Assembly: GCA_036563805.1 (NCBI GenBank)
Contig: DATCLS010000049.1
Location: 124,001 to 188,000, forward strand
Length of the DNA: 64,000 bases
Direction of reading: 5' to 3'
DNA from: DATCLS01 sp036563805
GTDB taxonomy: Bacteria; Actinomycetota; Acidimicrobiia; Acidimicrobiales; VFJN01
Shown here: positions 7,995-16,352 of the stretch, one piece after another
Layout: each line of letters starts with the position of its first letter
How positions within the stretch are numbered: position 1 is the stretch's first letter
Translations under genes and position numbers: made by a program
The notes under the pieces: generated by a model
Told to the model about the DNA's origin: nothing
Seen by the model: the letters and a program-made list of their open reading frames with translations, nothing else
Database searches by the model: none

Positions 7995-8660
7995 ATGACG
8001 CACCGCATTCGGCTGGCAGCGGTCCTGGCGGGGGCGGTCCTGGCCATGGCGGCCGCGACCCATGACGTCCCGCCCCCGGGTCGCTCGTCAGACGAGGTCT
8101 CCACCGACGAGGCCTCCACCGCGGACATCGCCCCCGACCGCCCGGCCGACGAGATCCCGGCCGGGAGCGCGGCGGCCGACGAGATCCGCCTGATCCGCTT
8201 CCCGATCGGCGGCGACACGGCCGTCTCCTACGAGGACACGTTCGGCGCCTGCCGGGGCACCAACTGCAGCCGCCGGCACATGGGCACCGACATCTTCGCC
8301 CCCAAGCTCACGCCGCTGGTCGCCGCCCAGGCCGGCCGGATCACCTGGCTGCGGTCCGACGCCAGCGGCACCGCCGGCAACGGTGTGGGCATCACCGACG
8401 CCGAGGGCTGGCGCTACCTGTACCTGCACCTCAACAACGACACGCCGGGCACCGACGACGGCGCCAACCCGCCCGAGTGGCGGTTCGCCCCGGGCATCGC
8501 CCTCGACGCCTACGTCGAGGCCGGCGACCTGCTCGGCTACGTGGGCGACTCGGGCAACGCCGAGACCACGCCCCCACACGTCCACTTCGAGCTGCGGCGG
8601 CCGGACGGCGTGACCATCAACGCCTACCCCAGCCTCCGGTACGCCGAGCGCTACCGGTAG
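7995..8660 (+). CDS. M23 family metallopeptidase (LytM-like), secreted
   Basis: 221 residues. An N-terminal hydrophobic stretch (IRLAAVLAGAVLAMAAA) acts as signal peptide or anchor, followed by an acidic linker. The catalytic domain shows both zinc-binding motifs: HMGTD (HxxxD, near residue 98) and HVHF (HxH, near residue 195), so it looks active, unlike degenerate LytM activators. Such enzymes cut peptide cross-links in the cell wall. The start is fixed by a -10 hexamer six bases upstream. The next gene, meaB, has its own promoter. Confidence 0.82.
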   Translation: MTHRIRLAAVLAGAVLAMAAATHDVPPPGRSSDEVSTDEASTADIAPDRPADEIPAGSAAADEIRLIRFPIGGDTAVSYEDTFGACRGTNCSRRHMGTDIFAPKLTPLVAAQAGRITWLRSDASGTAGNGVGITDAEGWRYLYLHLNNDTPGTDDGANPPEWRFAPGIALDAYVEAGDLLGYVGDSGNAETTPPHVHFELRRPDGVTINAYPSLRYAERYR

Positions 8661-8674
8661 GCGAGACCAGCAGG

Positions 8675-8690
8675 CGCGAACGGGTTCGCG
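8675..8690. promoter_or_regulatory. Perfect palindrome upstream of meaB: operator or terminator
   Basis: CGCGAAC-GG-GTTCGCG, 7-bp arms, covers the position where the -35 element of the meaB promoter should be. It also lies 15 bp after the stop of the M23 gene, so a terminator role is equally possible. No T-rich run follows it. Confidence 0.4.
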
Positions 8691-8705
8691 TGGCCGTACG
8701 CGCCG

Positions 8706-8711
8706 TACACT
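8706..8711 (+). promoter_or_regulatory. -10 hexamer TACACT of meaB
   Basis: TACACT with a 9-nt gap to the ATG at 8721. Confidence 0.55.
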
Positions 8712-8720
8712 GGCGCGCCC

Positions 8721-9734
8721 ATGGCCCGGGTCCAGACGCCCCTCGCCGAGCAGCTCATGGCGGGCGACCGCCGGGCGCTGGCCCGGTCGATCACGCTGGT
8801 CGAGTCCACGCGGGCCGACCACCGCGCCGAGGCCGCCCGTTTGCTCGACGCGATCATGCCGGCGACGGGCAAGGCCATCCGCCTCGGCATCACCGGCACG
8901 CCGGGCGCCGGGAAGTCGACGTTCATCGAGCAGCTGGGCATGCGCCTCACCGAGCCCGACCGGGGCCACCGGGTGGCGGTGCTGGCCATCGACCCGTCCA
9001 GCCGGCGCAGCGGCGGCTCGATCCTGGGCGACAAGACCCGCATGGAGCGCCTGGCCCGCAACCCCGACGCGTTCATCCGCCCCAGTCCGTCGGCCGGCAC
9101 GATGGGCGGCGTCGCCCGCCGCACCCGCGAGGCGGCGCTGCTGTGCGAGGCCGCCGGCTTCGACGTGATCGTCATCGAGACGGTCGGCGTGGGCCAGTCC
9201 GAGGTGGCGGTGGCCGACATGGTCGACTGCTTCCTGCTGCTGGCCGCCCCCGGCGGCGGCGACGAGCTGCAAGGCATCAAGCGGGGGATCATGGAGCTGG
9301 CCGATGTCATCGTCGTCAACAAGGCCGACGGCGACCTGCGCCCCGCGGCCGAGCGGGCGGTCGCCGACTACCGCCACGCCGTCCGGCTGCTCCGGCCCAA
9401 GCATGTAGGCTGGACGGTCCCCGTGCTGGCGGCCTCCGCGCTCGAGGGCACGGGCATCGACGAGGCTTGGGCGGCGGTCGAGGATCTCGAGGCGCAGCTC
9501 CGGCGGAACGGCGCGCTCGACCGCCTGCGGGCGGATCAGGCCGTGTCCTGGATGTTGCAGGAGATCCGCGAACGACTGGTCGAGTCCTTTCGCAGGGACG
9601 AACGAGTGACCAAGATGTGGGATCAGGTGGAGAGCGACGTCCGGGCCGGCCGGCGCTCACCAGCTACCGGGGCACGAGAACTGTTGGCGGCGCACGGCGC
9701 CGAGCTCGACGCGATCGACGAGGACACACCATGA
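8721..9734 (+). CDS. meaB: MeaB/ArgK G-protein chaperone of methylmalonyl-CoA mutase
   Basis: 337 residues. Walker A GTPGAGKST at residues 59-67, Mg-binding DPSSRRSGGSILGDKTRM, switch region ETVGVGQSE and base-recognition NKAD are all present. MeaB-type GTPases load adenosylcobalamin into methylmalonyl-CoA mutase and protect it from inactivation, so this gene serves the mutase at 3037-5232. The C-terminal dimerisation part (from about residue 280) is complete. Its stop overlaps the start of the next methyltransferase gene (ATGA), which is unusual because that gene looks unrelated to cobalamin. Confidence 0.93.
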   Translation: MARVQTPLAEQLMAGDRRALARSITLVESTRADHRAEAARLLDAIMPATGKAIRLGITGTPGAGKSTFIEQLGMRLTEPDRGHRVAVLAIDPSSRRSGGSILGDKTRMERLARNPDAFIRPSPSAGTMGGVARRTREAALLCEAAGFDVIVIETVGVGQSEVAVADMVDCFLLLAAPGGGDELQGIKRGIMELADVIVVNKADGDLRPAAERAVADYRHAVRLLRPKHVGWTVPVLAASALEGTGIDEAWAAVEDLEAQLRRNGALDRLRADQAVSWMLQEIRERLVESFRRDERVTKMWDQVESDVRAGRRSPATGARELLAAHGAELDAIDEDTP

Positions 9735-10675
9735 GGATCAGGGCGCTGGCGCGACGTGTCGCGGCCGGGGGTTACCGGCGGGCCGGCAGGGTCGGTCGCC
9801 GGGTTCTGGGGGCCGGCTCCGCGGGGGCGCCGGGGCGCGAGGCGGCGACGCTCGACCTGCCCTACCCCGACACGTGGCCCGATCCCCACAACCCGCCGTG
9901 GCTGCCGCTGCCCGACCCGGCGCCGCCCAAGGTCCTGTGCAACGTGTGCCGGTGGACCGGCGACGCCTTCAACGGCCCCCCGCACGTCGAGCTCTCGGTG
10001 TGCCCGGCCTGCGGCGCCAACGGCCGCGACCGGTTCCTGCACTGGTGCTTCCACAACCGGGTCGACCTGCACGCCGGCCTGCGGATCATCGAGTGCAGCC
10101 CCCGCTTGGGCGAGGGCTACCGGGCGGCGATGGCGACCTGGTTCTTCTACCGGACCAGCGACTACGACATGCGCCAGCACAAGGGCAACGTGCAGCTCGA
10201 CCTGCAGGCCATCGACCTGCCCGACGACTGCCTCGACGTCATGCTGTGCGCCCACGTGCTCGAGCACGTGCCCGACACCGACAAGGCGCTCGACGAGCTG
10301 CACCGGGTGATCGCCCCCGGTGGCCACCTGGTGCTGCAGGTGCCGGTCCTGCAGGCCAAGACGGCCCCGCCGACCGAGCCCGAGTACCACGGCGACAACA
10401 CGCCGGTGTTCTGGCGGTTCGGGTTCGACCTGACGGCCCGCCTGCGCGAGAAGGGCTTCACCACCGACCTGCTGTGCACGCAGTCGCTGCACGACGCGGT
10501 GAAGGCGGGCACCAACCCGTGGGAGGAGTGGTCGGGCGAGTTCGACGTGCCCGACATGCTCGAGGGCGTGATCGAGGACGACCTGGTGGTCGTGGCCGAC
10601 GCCGAGGTCGAGCGCAAGCTCGGCGTCAGCCCCGGCTACATGTACTTCACCTGGGACTGCCGAGTCGATCCTTGA
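9731..10675 (+). CDS. Zinc-ribbon class I SAM-dependent methyltransferase
   Basis: 314 residues. A putative zinc ribbon (CNVC at 70-73, CPAC at 91-94) precedes a Methyltransf_11-type domain with LRIIECSPRLGEGY, a DVMLCAHVLEHVPD motif IV region and RVIAPGGHLVLQVP. The order resembles sugar or lipid methyltransferases in glycan clusters, and the neighbouring locus is a glycan locus. Translation is coupled to meaB by an ATGA overlap. Its last 29 bp overlap the 3' end of the convergent glycosyltransferase. Substrate unknown. Confidence 0.75.
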   Translation: MRIRALARRVAAGGYRRAGRVGRRVLGAGSAGAPGREAATLDLPYPDTWPDPHNPPWLPLPDPAPPKVLCNVCRWTGDAFNGPPHVELSVCPACGANGRDRFLHWCFHNRVDLHAGLRIIECSPRLGEGYRAAMATWFFYRTSDYDMRQHKGNVQLDLQAIDLPDDCLDVMLCAHVLEHVPDTDKALDELHRVIAPGGHLVLQVPVLQAKTAPPTEPEYHGDNTPVFWRFGFDLTARLREKGFTTDLLCTQSLHDAVKAGTNPWEEWSGEFDVPDMLEGVIEDDLVVVADAEVERKLGVSPGYMYFTWDCRVDP

Positions 10676-11834
10676 CCCCGCCCGGGGCGTGGCGCTCGGG
10701 GACGCCGGCGTCCGGCGCACCGTCGCCCGGCCCGGCACCGTCCGGCGCGTCCCCGCCCGGGGCGCGGCCGCCGGGGGCGTCGCCGGCCGTCGGCCCTCCG
10801 CCGGGAACGTCGGGGGCGCCGTTGGCGCCGTCGCCGCCGGCCTCGCCCGGCCCGGGCCGGGCCCCCGGCAGGTAGTGGGTGGGGCCCACCCCGGCCTGGA
10901 GCTCGAGCCGGCGGACCCGCTCCAGCGTGCGCTGCGAGATCGTGCGGTGGGTCTTGATCAGGTCGGCCAGCACGCCGAGCGCGAACACCTGGACGGACGC
11001 CACCAGCAGCACGCCGCCCAGCACCACCGACTGGAGGTGGCCCGACCGGTCGCCGTGGCGCAGCCAGTCCCACAGCAGGGGGAGCCAGGCCACGAACGCG
11101 GCGCCGAACAGCAGCAGCGCGAGCACGGTGAACACGGCCAGCGGCTCGTAGCCGGCGTAGATGCGGAACATGGCCACGGCGTTGCGGCGCACGTACTGCC
11201 ACATCGAGCCGAACAGCCGCGACTCGCGCATCTTCTCGTTCGTCTTGACCGGCACGTGGGAGACGGCCACAAGGCTCTTGCCGGCCTGGATGAGCGACTC
11301 GAGCGTGTAGGTGAACGTCGACACCACGACGAGCGACAGCGCGGCCTCGCGGTTGTAGGCGCGGAAGCCCGAGGTGGCGTCGGGCACGCCGGTGCCCGAG
11401 GCCTGGCGGAGCACCCAGCTGCCCAGCCGCTGCAGGCGCTTCTTCACGAAGGAGAAGTGCTCGATGCTCATCACGTTGCGGTCGCCGACCACCATGTCGG
11501 CCTCGCCGGCCAGGATGGGACGGACCAGCGCCGGGATGTCGTCGGCCGAGTACTGGTTGTCGGCGTCGGTGTTGACGACGACGTCGGCGCCAAGCTTCAG
11601 CGCGGCGTCGAGCCCGGCCTGGAAGGCGGTCGCCAGGCCCTTGTTGTTGGTGAGCTTGACGATGTGATCGACGCCGCACTCACGGGCGACCTCGATCGTC
11701 CGGTCGGTCGACCCGTCGTCGATGATCAGCCACTCGACCTCGTCGAACCCCGGGACCTGCCGGGGCAGCGCGGCCAGGGTGACGGGGAGCTGGGCCTCTT
11801 CGTTGAGGCAGGGGATCTGGATGATGAGCTTCAT
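10647..11834 (-). CDS. GT2 family glycosyltransferase with C-terminal membrane segments
   Basis: 395 residues. GT-A domain with IIQIPCLNEEAQLP, IIDDGSTDRT and NTDADNQY. Two hydrophobic segments follow (about 232-260 and 275-300), as in polyprenyl-phosphate glycosyltransferases such as GtrB and ArnC. The last 65 residues are Gly/Pro/Ala-rich and low in complexity. The ATG at 11834 is preceded by AGGA at proper spacing. The methyltransferase upstream (11866-12846) ends 31 bp before, so both are probably one transcript. The tail overlaps the convergent methyltransferase gene by 29 bp. Confidence 0.82.
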   Translation of the reverse strand: MKLIIQIPCLNEEAQLPVTLAALPRQVPGFDEVEWLIIDDGSTDRTIEVARECGVDHIVKLTNNKGLATAFQAGLDAALKLGADVVVNTDADNQYSADDIPALVRPILAGEADMVVGDRNVMSIEHFSFVKKRLQRLGSWVLRQASGTGVPDATSGFRAYNREAALSLVVVSTFTYTLESLIQAGKSLVAVSHVPVKTNEKMRESRLFGSMWQYVRRNAVAMFRIYAGYEPLAVFTVLALLLFGAAFVAWLPLLWDWLRHGDRSGHLQSVVLGGVLLVASVQVFALGVLADLIKTHRTISQRTLERVRRLELQAGVGPTHYLPGARPGPGEAGGDGANGAPDVPGGGPTAGDAPGGRAPGGDAPDGAGPGDGAPDAGVPERHAPGGVKDRLGSPR

Positions 11835-11865
11835 GTCCGGTCCTGACCACCGTACTGGGTGTCGG

Positions 11866-12846
11866 TCACTCGACCTTCTGCAGCCAGATGTTGCCGCCGG
11901 GGTTCTTGGCCATGGCCGGCAGCCGGCCCTCGAGCAGGTCGCGGTGGCGCGCCCACATGAGGGACTGGAACCAGCGGATCTCGAAGGAGTCGTTGCCGGT
12001 CAGGAACGCCCGTAGCAGGTAGACCTCCTGCCACGCCCGTCCCTCGCGCACCCAGGCGAGCGGGTACTCGAACGGGAAGAAGATGTCGTGGACGTGGATC
12101 CACACCCCGGGGGCCAAGCGCGGGAACACCTCGAAGACGAGGTGGTTGACGTCGGAGCCGGCCTTGACCACGTGGGTGGAGTCGACGAACAGCACGTCGC
12201 CGGCCTCCAGCTCCTCGAACACCGAGAGCGGCACGTCCTGCACCGGGGACTCGTGGATGGTCACCCGCTCCTCGTCGCCCGGCCGGAGCAGGCTGCGCAG
12301 CAGCTCGGTGTAGGGCTCCACGAAGACGAGGTCGACCTTGCCGTCCAGCCAGCGCTCGGTCGTGTCCAGCGTCATGGCCGACGAGTAGCCCGAGCCCACC
12401 TCGACCACCCGCCGCGGGGCGATGTGGCGGAGCATGGCGTGGAGGATCATGCCGTCCGACCACGAGTAGGCCGGGTTGTCGTGGTAGTAGCGGGTCGCCC
12501 CCTCGGCCGGCTCGCCGGCCGGCTTGTCGGCCGGGAACGGCAGGTCCTCCTCCAGGAAGCCCGCCAGCGTCTCGAACAGGGCGACCTGCTCGTCCTCCCG
12601 CAGGTCGATGCCGGCCGGGTCGCGGCTCGCGTCGAACAGGGTGTCGGCCCGCTTCTCGACCTCGTCGACGTCGGGGAACGGCGAGTAGAAGTGGCCCGGG
12701 GGCACCCAGCTGCCGAAGACGTGCTCGATGTGGTTCTTCTCGAGCAGGGCCTGCTGGTGGGCGCTCGCCAGCTCGTCGCGGGCGCGGGCCAGCGCGTCGT
12801 AGCGGGCCCGGGAGACGGGCACGAGGCGGCGCAGGCGTGATGTCAC
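11866..12846 (-). CDS. Class I SAM-dependent methyltransferase (Methyltransf_24-like)
   Basis: 326 residues. A short N-terminal helical region (about 20-40) is followed by a Rossmann-type domain with the glycine motif RRVVEVGSGYSSAM, the acidic VFVEPYT and DVLFVDSTHVVKAGSDVNH. This last stretch is typical of the CmcI/Methyltransf_24 group, which modify sugars or small metabolites in biosynthetic clusters. The GTG start at 12846 has a strong GGAGGAGG ribosome-binding site seven bases upstream. Context suggests glycan methylation; that is inference. Confidence 0.75.
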   Translation of the reverse strand: MTSRLRRLVPVSRARYDALARARDELASAHQQALLEKNHIEHVFGSWVPPGHFYSPFPDVDEVEKRADTLFDASRDPAGIDLREDEQVALFETLAGFLEEDLPFPADKPAGEPAEGATRYYHDNPAYSWSDGMILHAMLRHIAPRRVVEVGSGYSSAMTLDTTERWLDGKVDLVFVEPYTELLRSLLRPGDEERVTIHESPVQDVPLSVFEELEAGDVLFVDSTHVVKAGSDVNHLVFEVFPRLAPGVWIHVHDIFFPFEYPLAWVREGRAWQEVYLLRAFLTGNDSFEIRWFQSLMWARHRDLLEGRLPAMAKNPGGNIWLQKVE

Positions 12847-12891
12847 CGGGCGACCTCCTCCATCGTCGGCGCCTCCGGTCGAGACCGAGGC

Positions 12892-12897
12892 ACACTA
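12892..12897 (-). promoter_or_regulatory. -10 hexamer TAGTGT for the methyltransferase-GT2 pair
   Basis: TAGTGT on the minus strand, about 45 nt before the GTG at 12846, which carries its own Shine-Dalgarno sequence. Confidence 0.4.
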
Positions 12898-12971
12898 GCG
12901 GAGGCCGCGTCCGGGGGCAGGGGGCGTCATCGACCGTTCACGAAGCCGCAAGCTGGTCCTCGACCCGTGCC

Positions 12972-12977
12972 TACACT
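12972..12977 (+). promoter_or_regulatory. -10 hexamer TACACT for the pyruvyltransferase gene
   Basis: TACACT predicts transcription from about 12984, which places the ATG at 13006 after a leader of roughly 20 nt and rules out an in-frame GTG at 12967. Confidence 0.45.
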
Positions 12978-13005
12978 GTCGCGCCCGATCCCGGATGGCA
13001 GCCCC

Positions 13006-14703
13006 ATGACCGCACCCCTCATCGCCCACGTGGGCGCGTTCGACCTGGCCAGCTACGGCGACCAGCTGTATCCGCTGGTGTCCGGCCACGAGCTCGGCCG
13101 CCGACTGGAGGGCGTCCGGGTGGCGCCGTTCGGCCCGGTCGGCTCGACCGGCGTCGGGCACGGCCCGGCCAAGGCCGGCACCGCGTGGGCGCTGGGCCAC
13201 TGGTCCGAGCGCCGGGCGCGCGAGGTGGCCGAGGCGGCCACGCTCGTGCTGTGCGGCGGCGGCGAGGTCGTCCAGGGCGACGGCTCGGTCTACGTGCCCT
13301 TCTACGCCCTCGACCCCCGCGACGGCCGCGACCTGGCCATGGACCGCTGGTACATCGAGGGCCTGGGGGCGGCGGAGCGCGACTGCCCGCTGGTGTGGCA
13401 CGCCCCGGGCGTCCCCGGCGAGCTCGACGTGGCCACGGCCGAGCGGGTCCGCCGGGCCCTGGAGCACCGGGCGGTGGTGGCCGTGCGCGACGAGCGGTCC
13501 CGCCGGCTGCTCGAGGCGGCCGGCGTCGAGCGCGAGATCGCGGTCGTGCCCGACTCGGCGCTCGTGCTGCCCCGCGTGCTGCCGCCCGACGACCTGGCCG
13601 CCCGGCGCGACGCCCTGCGGGCGGCCGGGCACTACCCGCCGGCGGGCGACGCCGGCGAGCGCCGGTCCAGCGAGGCCGGCAACGACGACGGGGGCGGCAG
13701 CGGGGGCGACGCGGAGCGCACCGGCCCGGTCCTGGTCGTGCAGGGCAACCACACGATGACCGGCCTGGTGCCCCAGTTGGCCGAGGCCCTGGCCGAGCTG
13801 GCGCCCGACGCCCGGATCGTGACGGTGGCGGTGTCGCCGTGCCACAACGACCACCTGTTCGCGGCCGCGCTGCGCGACCACGCCCGCTGCCGGGTGTGGT
13901 CGGTGCCCGAGGACTCCCCGGTCGAGTCGGTTGCCGCCGCCATCGCCGGCGCCGACTGCTTCCTCGGCGTCTCGCTCCACGGGGCCATCACCGCCCTGGC
14001 CTACGGCCGGCCGTTCGTGACCCTCGACCCGTTCGAACAGGCCAAGCTGCGGGGGTTCGCCGAGCTGATCGGCTGGCCCGAGGGCCGGACGTCCGACGTG
14101 GCCGAGGCCGTGCGCCGGGCGATGCGCCGGGCCCGGGGCGAGGAGCGGCCGCCGGCCACGCTGCCGGCGCTCCAGGCCCGCGTCGACGCCCACTTCGACC
14201 GGGTGGCCGAGCTGGCCGAGGCCGAGGTGGCGTCCGGCCGCCGGCTCCGGCCCCTCGGCTGGGAGGACACCCCGGTGCCGCTCCACCTGCGGCTGCGGCG
14301 CGTGCCCCGGCAGGCCATCCCGGTGCCCGAGTCCGAGCCTCCCGCCGTCCGCCGGCCCGACGTCTCCCCCACCGAAGCCGAGCTGCGCCGGACCCTCGAC
14401 GACACGTTCCGGGCCCGGCTGCGGCTGCGCGAGGAGCAGGCCGACGACGCCGCCGAGGTGGCCCGGCTCCACCAGCAGGCCGCCGACCTGCGCGGGGCCA
14501 TCGCCCACCTGGAGGGCATGGTCCGCAACGCCGAGCGCCAGGTGGCCGAGCACGAGAAGGCGCGGCGCGAGGCCGAAGAGGAGGCGGCGCGGGTGGCGGC
14601 CGAGAGCCGGCACCACGCCGAGATCGTGGCGGCCGCCCGGGGCAGCCGGGCCTTCCGCTACACCCGCCTCCCCCGGGCGCTGCGCCAGGTCGACGGGCGG
14701 TAG
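13006..14703 (+). CDS. Polysaccharide pyruvyl transferase family protein with C-terminal coiled coil
   Basis: 565 residues. Residues 1-400 match the polysaccharide pyruvyl transferase fold: LVLCGGGEVVQGDGS early on, VLVVQGNHTM in the middle and the family signature GVSLHGAITALAYGRPFV. Such enzymes add pyruvate ketals from phosphoenolpyruvate to sugar residues; distant members have other roles. Residues about 450-550 form a charged heptad-rich coiled coil (REEQADDAAEVARLHQQAAD and similar), ending in a short SRAFRYTRLPRALR motif seen at the C-termini of glycan enzymes. A low-complexity Asp/Gly insertion lies near residue 225. Confidence 0.75.
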   Translation: MTAPLIAHVGAFDLASYGDQLYPLVSGHELGRRLEGVRVAPFGPVGSTGVGHGPAKAGTAWALGHWSERRAREVAEAATLVLCGGGEVVQGDGSVYVPFYALDPRDGRDLAMDRWYIEGLGAAERDCPLVWHAPGVPGELDVATAERVRRALEHRAVVAVRDERSRRLLEAAGVEREIAVVPDSALVLPRVLPPDDLAARRDALRAAGHYPPAGDAGERRSSEAGNDDGGGSGGDAERTGPVLVVQGNHTMTGLVPQLAEALAELAPDARIVTVAVSPCHNDHLFAAALRDHARCRVWSVPEDSPVESVAAAIAGADCFLGVSLHGAITALAYGRPFVTLDPFEQAKLRGFAELIGWPEGRTSDVAEAVRRAMRRARGEERPPATLPALQARVDAHFDRVAELAEAEVASGRRLRPLGWEDTPVPLHLRLRRVPRQAIPVPESEPPAVRRPDVSPTEAELRRTLDDTFRARLRLREEQADDAAEVARLHQQAADLRGAIAHLEGMVRNAERQVAEHEKARREAEEEAARVAAESRHHAEIVAAARGSRAFRYTRLPRALRQVDGR

Positions 14704-14745
14704 GACCGGTCGCCGGGCGGTAGGACCGGTCGAACGGGCGGTGGG
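14694..14745. repeat. 20-bp tandem repeat spanning the pyruvyltransferase stop codon
   Basis: The unit CGGGCGGTAGGACCGGTCG occurs at 14694-14712 and 14714-14732 (period 20), with a truncated third copy. The first copy contains the TAG stop codon of the gene. Confidence 0.7.
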
Positions 14746-14782
14746 CCCTCGCTGGTGGGCCCGGTCGCGGCCCGACCCGCTC

Positions 14783-16342
14783 TCAGCGGGCCGGCAGGCC
14801 GTCGATCACGGCCCGGAGCCGGCGCTCGAACGCCTCGATCGAGAACGTGCGGGCCCGGGCGGCCGACGAGGCCGACATCTGCCGTCGGAGCGCCTCGTCG
14901 TCGATCAGGCGCCGGGTCAGCGCGCACAGGCCGTCGAGGGTCTGGAAGTGGAAGCCGTCCACCCCGTGGCGCACGGTCTCCAGCTGGCCGGCCAGCCCGA
15001 TGACCACCGGCACCGCGCCGGCCGACATGGCCTCGGCCGTGGTGATGCCGAAGTGCTCGAGCCGGCCGGGGTGGCGCTCCGGGTCCTCGCCCAGGCCCGA
15101 GGCGTGCCAGTAGATCGAGGCCCGGCGGTACAGGTCCTCGAGCTCCTGGCCCGAGGCGTTGGGGTGGAGCTCGACCGGGTAGCCGGCGGCCTCGCGCTGG
15201 ACCTGGTCGAAGTAGCTGCGCCCGTCGTCGGAGCAGCCGCCCACCAGGTGCAGCGTCCAACCCCGGACGCCCTGCTCGTACAGCTTGCGGAACGCCCGGA
15301 CCAGCTCCAGCTGCTTCTTCGAGTGCCCCATGTCGGCCGCGAAGAACCGGCCCACCGACAGGATCACCGGCTCCTTGGCGCCGCCCTCGTGCATGGTGAC
15401 CGGTGGGTACACCACCTGGCTGTCGCACTCCCACCAGCGCTCGACCCAGTGGCGGGTGAACTCGGAGTTCGACACGATGGCGCCGTAGGTCTCGACCCAC
15501 TCGAGCGAGGCCGGCGGCGGCAGCAGGATGGGCAGCCAGCGCGACACCGACGCCAGGCGGCCGGCGCCCACGTGGAGCGACTTGAGCGGGACGCCGAGGC
15601 GCCGCCGGTCGGTCGAGCCCGACACCTCGGCGGGCACGAACGTGTCGGACACGATGCGTACGTCGACGGGGACGCCGGGGGCCGGGCTCTCGATCTCGAC
15701 GCGGGCCACCACCGGCCGGTGCCCCTCGAGGCGCGACCGGGGCGGCGCCAGCGTGAGCTCGGCCTGGACCCGCCCGTCGACCTCGATCCGCACCGGGGTC
15801 GGGCCGACCTCGGGCGGGCGGCGGTGGGCGAACGCCAGCAGCAGCGTGAGCGGCTGGCCCGGCTCGGTCGTGAACTGCAGGTGGGCGTCGCCGTTCGTCC
15901 AGGCCACGCTGCCCCGGCCCGGCTCGCGGTGGTAGAAGCCCTTGCCCCACCGCATGCCGGCGCCCGGCGCCTGGAGCCGGGGGAACGTGCGGGCCAGGGC
16001 TTTGCGGAAGCCGCCCATGTGGCCGTCGACCGGGCTGGGGAAGTGGACGACGTACAGGCTCCGGCGGTGGGCGGCGCTGTCGGAGCTCATGTACGACACG
16101 TTCACGAACAGGTCGTAGTCGTCGGCCGCCTCGGTCACCGCCCCGGGCTCGTCGTCGATGAGGCGCACGTCGACCTTCGACAGCTCGAGGTGCAGGCGAT
16201 CGGCGAGCCAGTCGACGTCGACCGGATCGTGGGACAGGAGGTCGAGCGGCCCGTCGCCGGACAGCACCTGGGCGATGACGCCGCCGTACTTCTCGGCGCC
16301 GCCGCCGGTCGACCAGTAGCGGTTGTAGACGGCCGTCCTCAT
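14783..16342 (-). CDS. GT4-type glycosyltransferase with inserted beta-rich domain
   Basis: 519 residues. The N-terminus NRYWSTGGGAEKYGG and the C-terminal half with VILSVGRFF, HLVGGCSDDGRSY and the EHFGITTAEAMSAGAVPVV donor-binding stretch mark a GT-B retaining glycosyltransferase. Residues about 135-258 are an insertion not usual in GT4 enzymes: it begins GFYHREPGRGSVAWTNGDAH, is rich in alternating hydrophobic residues, and ends SDTFVPAEVSGSTDRRRLGV. A related insertion sits in the neighbouring GT2 enzyme. ATG at 16342 follows GAAGG; the upstream gene ends 10 bp before. Confidence 0.82.
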   Translation of the reverse strand: MRTAVYNRYWSTGGGAEKYGGVIAQVLSGDGPLDLLSHDPVDVDWLADRLHLELSKVDVRLIDDEPGAVTEAADDYDLFVNVSYMSSDSAAHRRSLYVVHFPSPVDGHMGGFRKALARTFPRLQAPGAGMRWGKGFYHREPGRGSVAWTNGDAHLQFTTEPGQPLTLLLAFAHRRPPEVGPTPVRIEVDGRVQAELTLAPPRSRLEGHRPVVARVEIESPAPGVPVDVRIVSDTFVPAEVSGSTDRRRLGVPLKSLHVGAGRLASVSRWLPILLPPPASLEWVETYGAIVSNSEFTRHWVERWWECDSQVVYPPVTMHEGGAKEPVILSVGRFFAADMGHSKKQLELVRAFRKLYEQGVRGWTLHLVGGCSDDGRSYFDQVQREAAGYPVELHPNASGQELEDLYRRASIYWHASGLGEDPERHPGRLEHFGITTAEAMSAGAVPVVIGLAGQLETVRHGVDGFHFQTLDGLCALTRRLIDDEALRRQMSASSAARARTFSIEAFERRLRAVIDGLPAR

Positions 16343-16352
16343 CCGGTGACCT

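Noticed and set aside
12967..13005. GTG start at 12967 for the pyruvyltransferase gene
   Set aside because: The TACACT promoter hexamer lies downstream of this codon, so the transcript would not include it.
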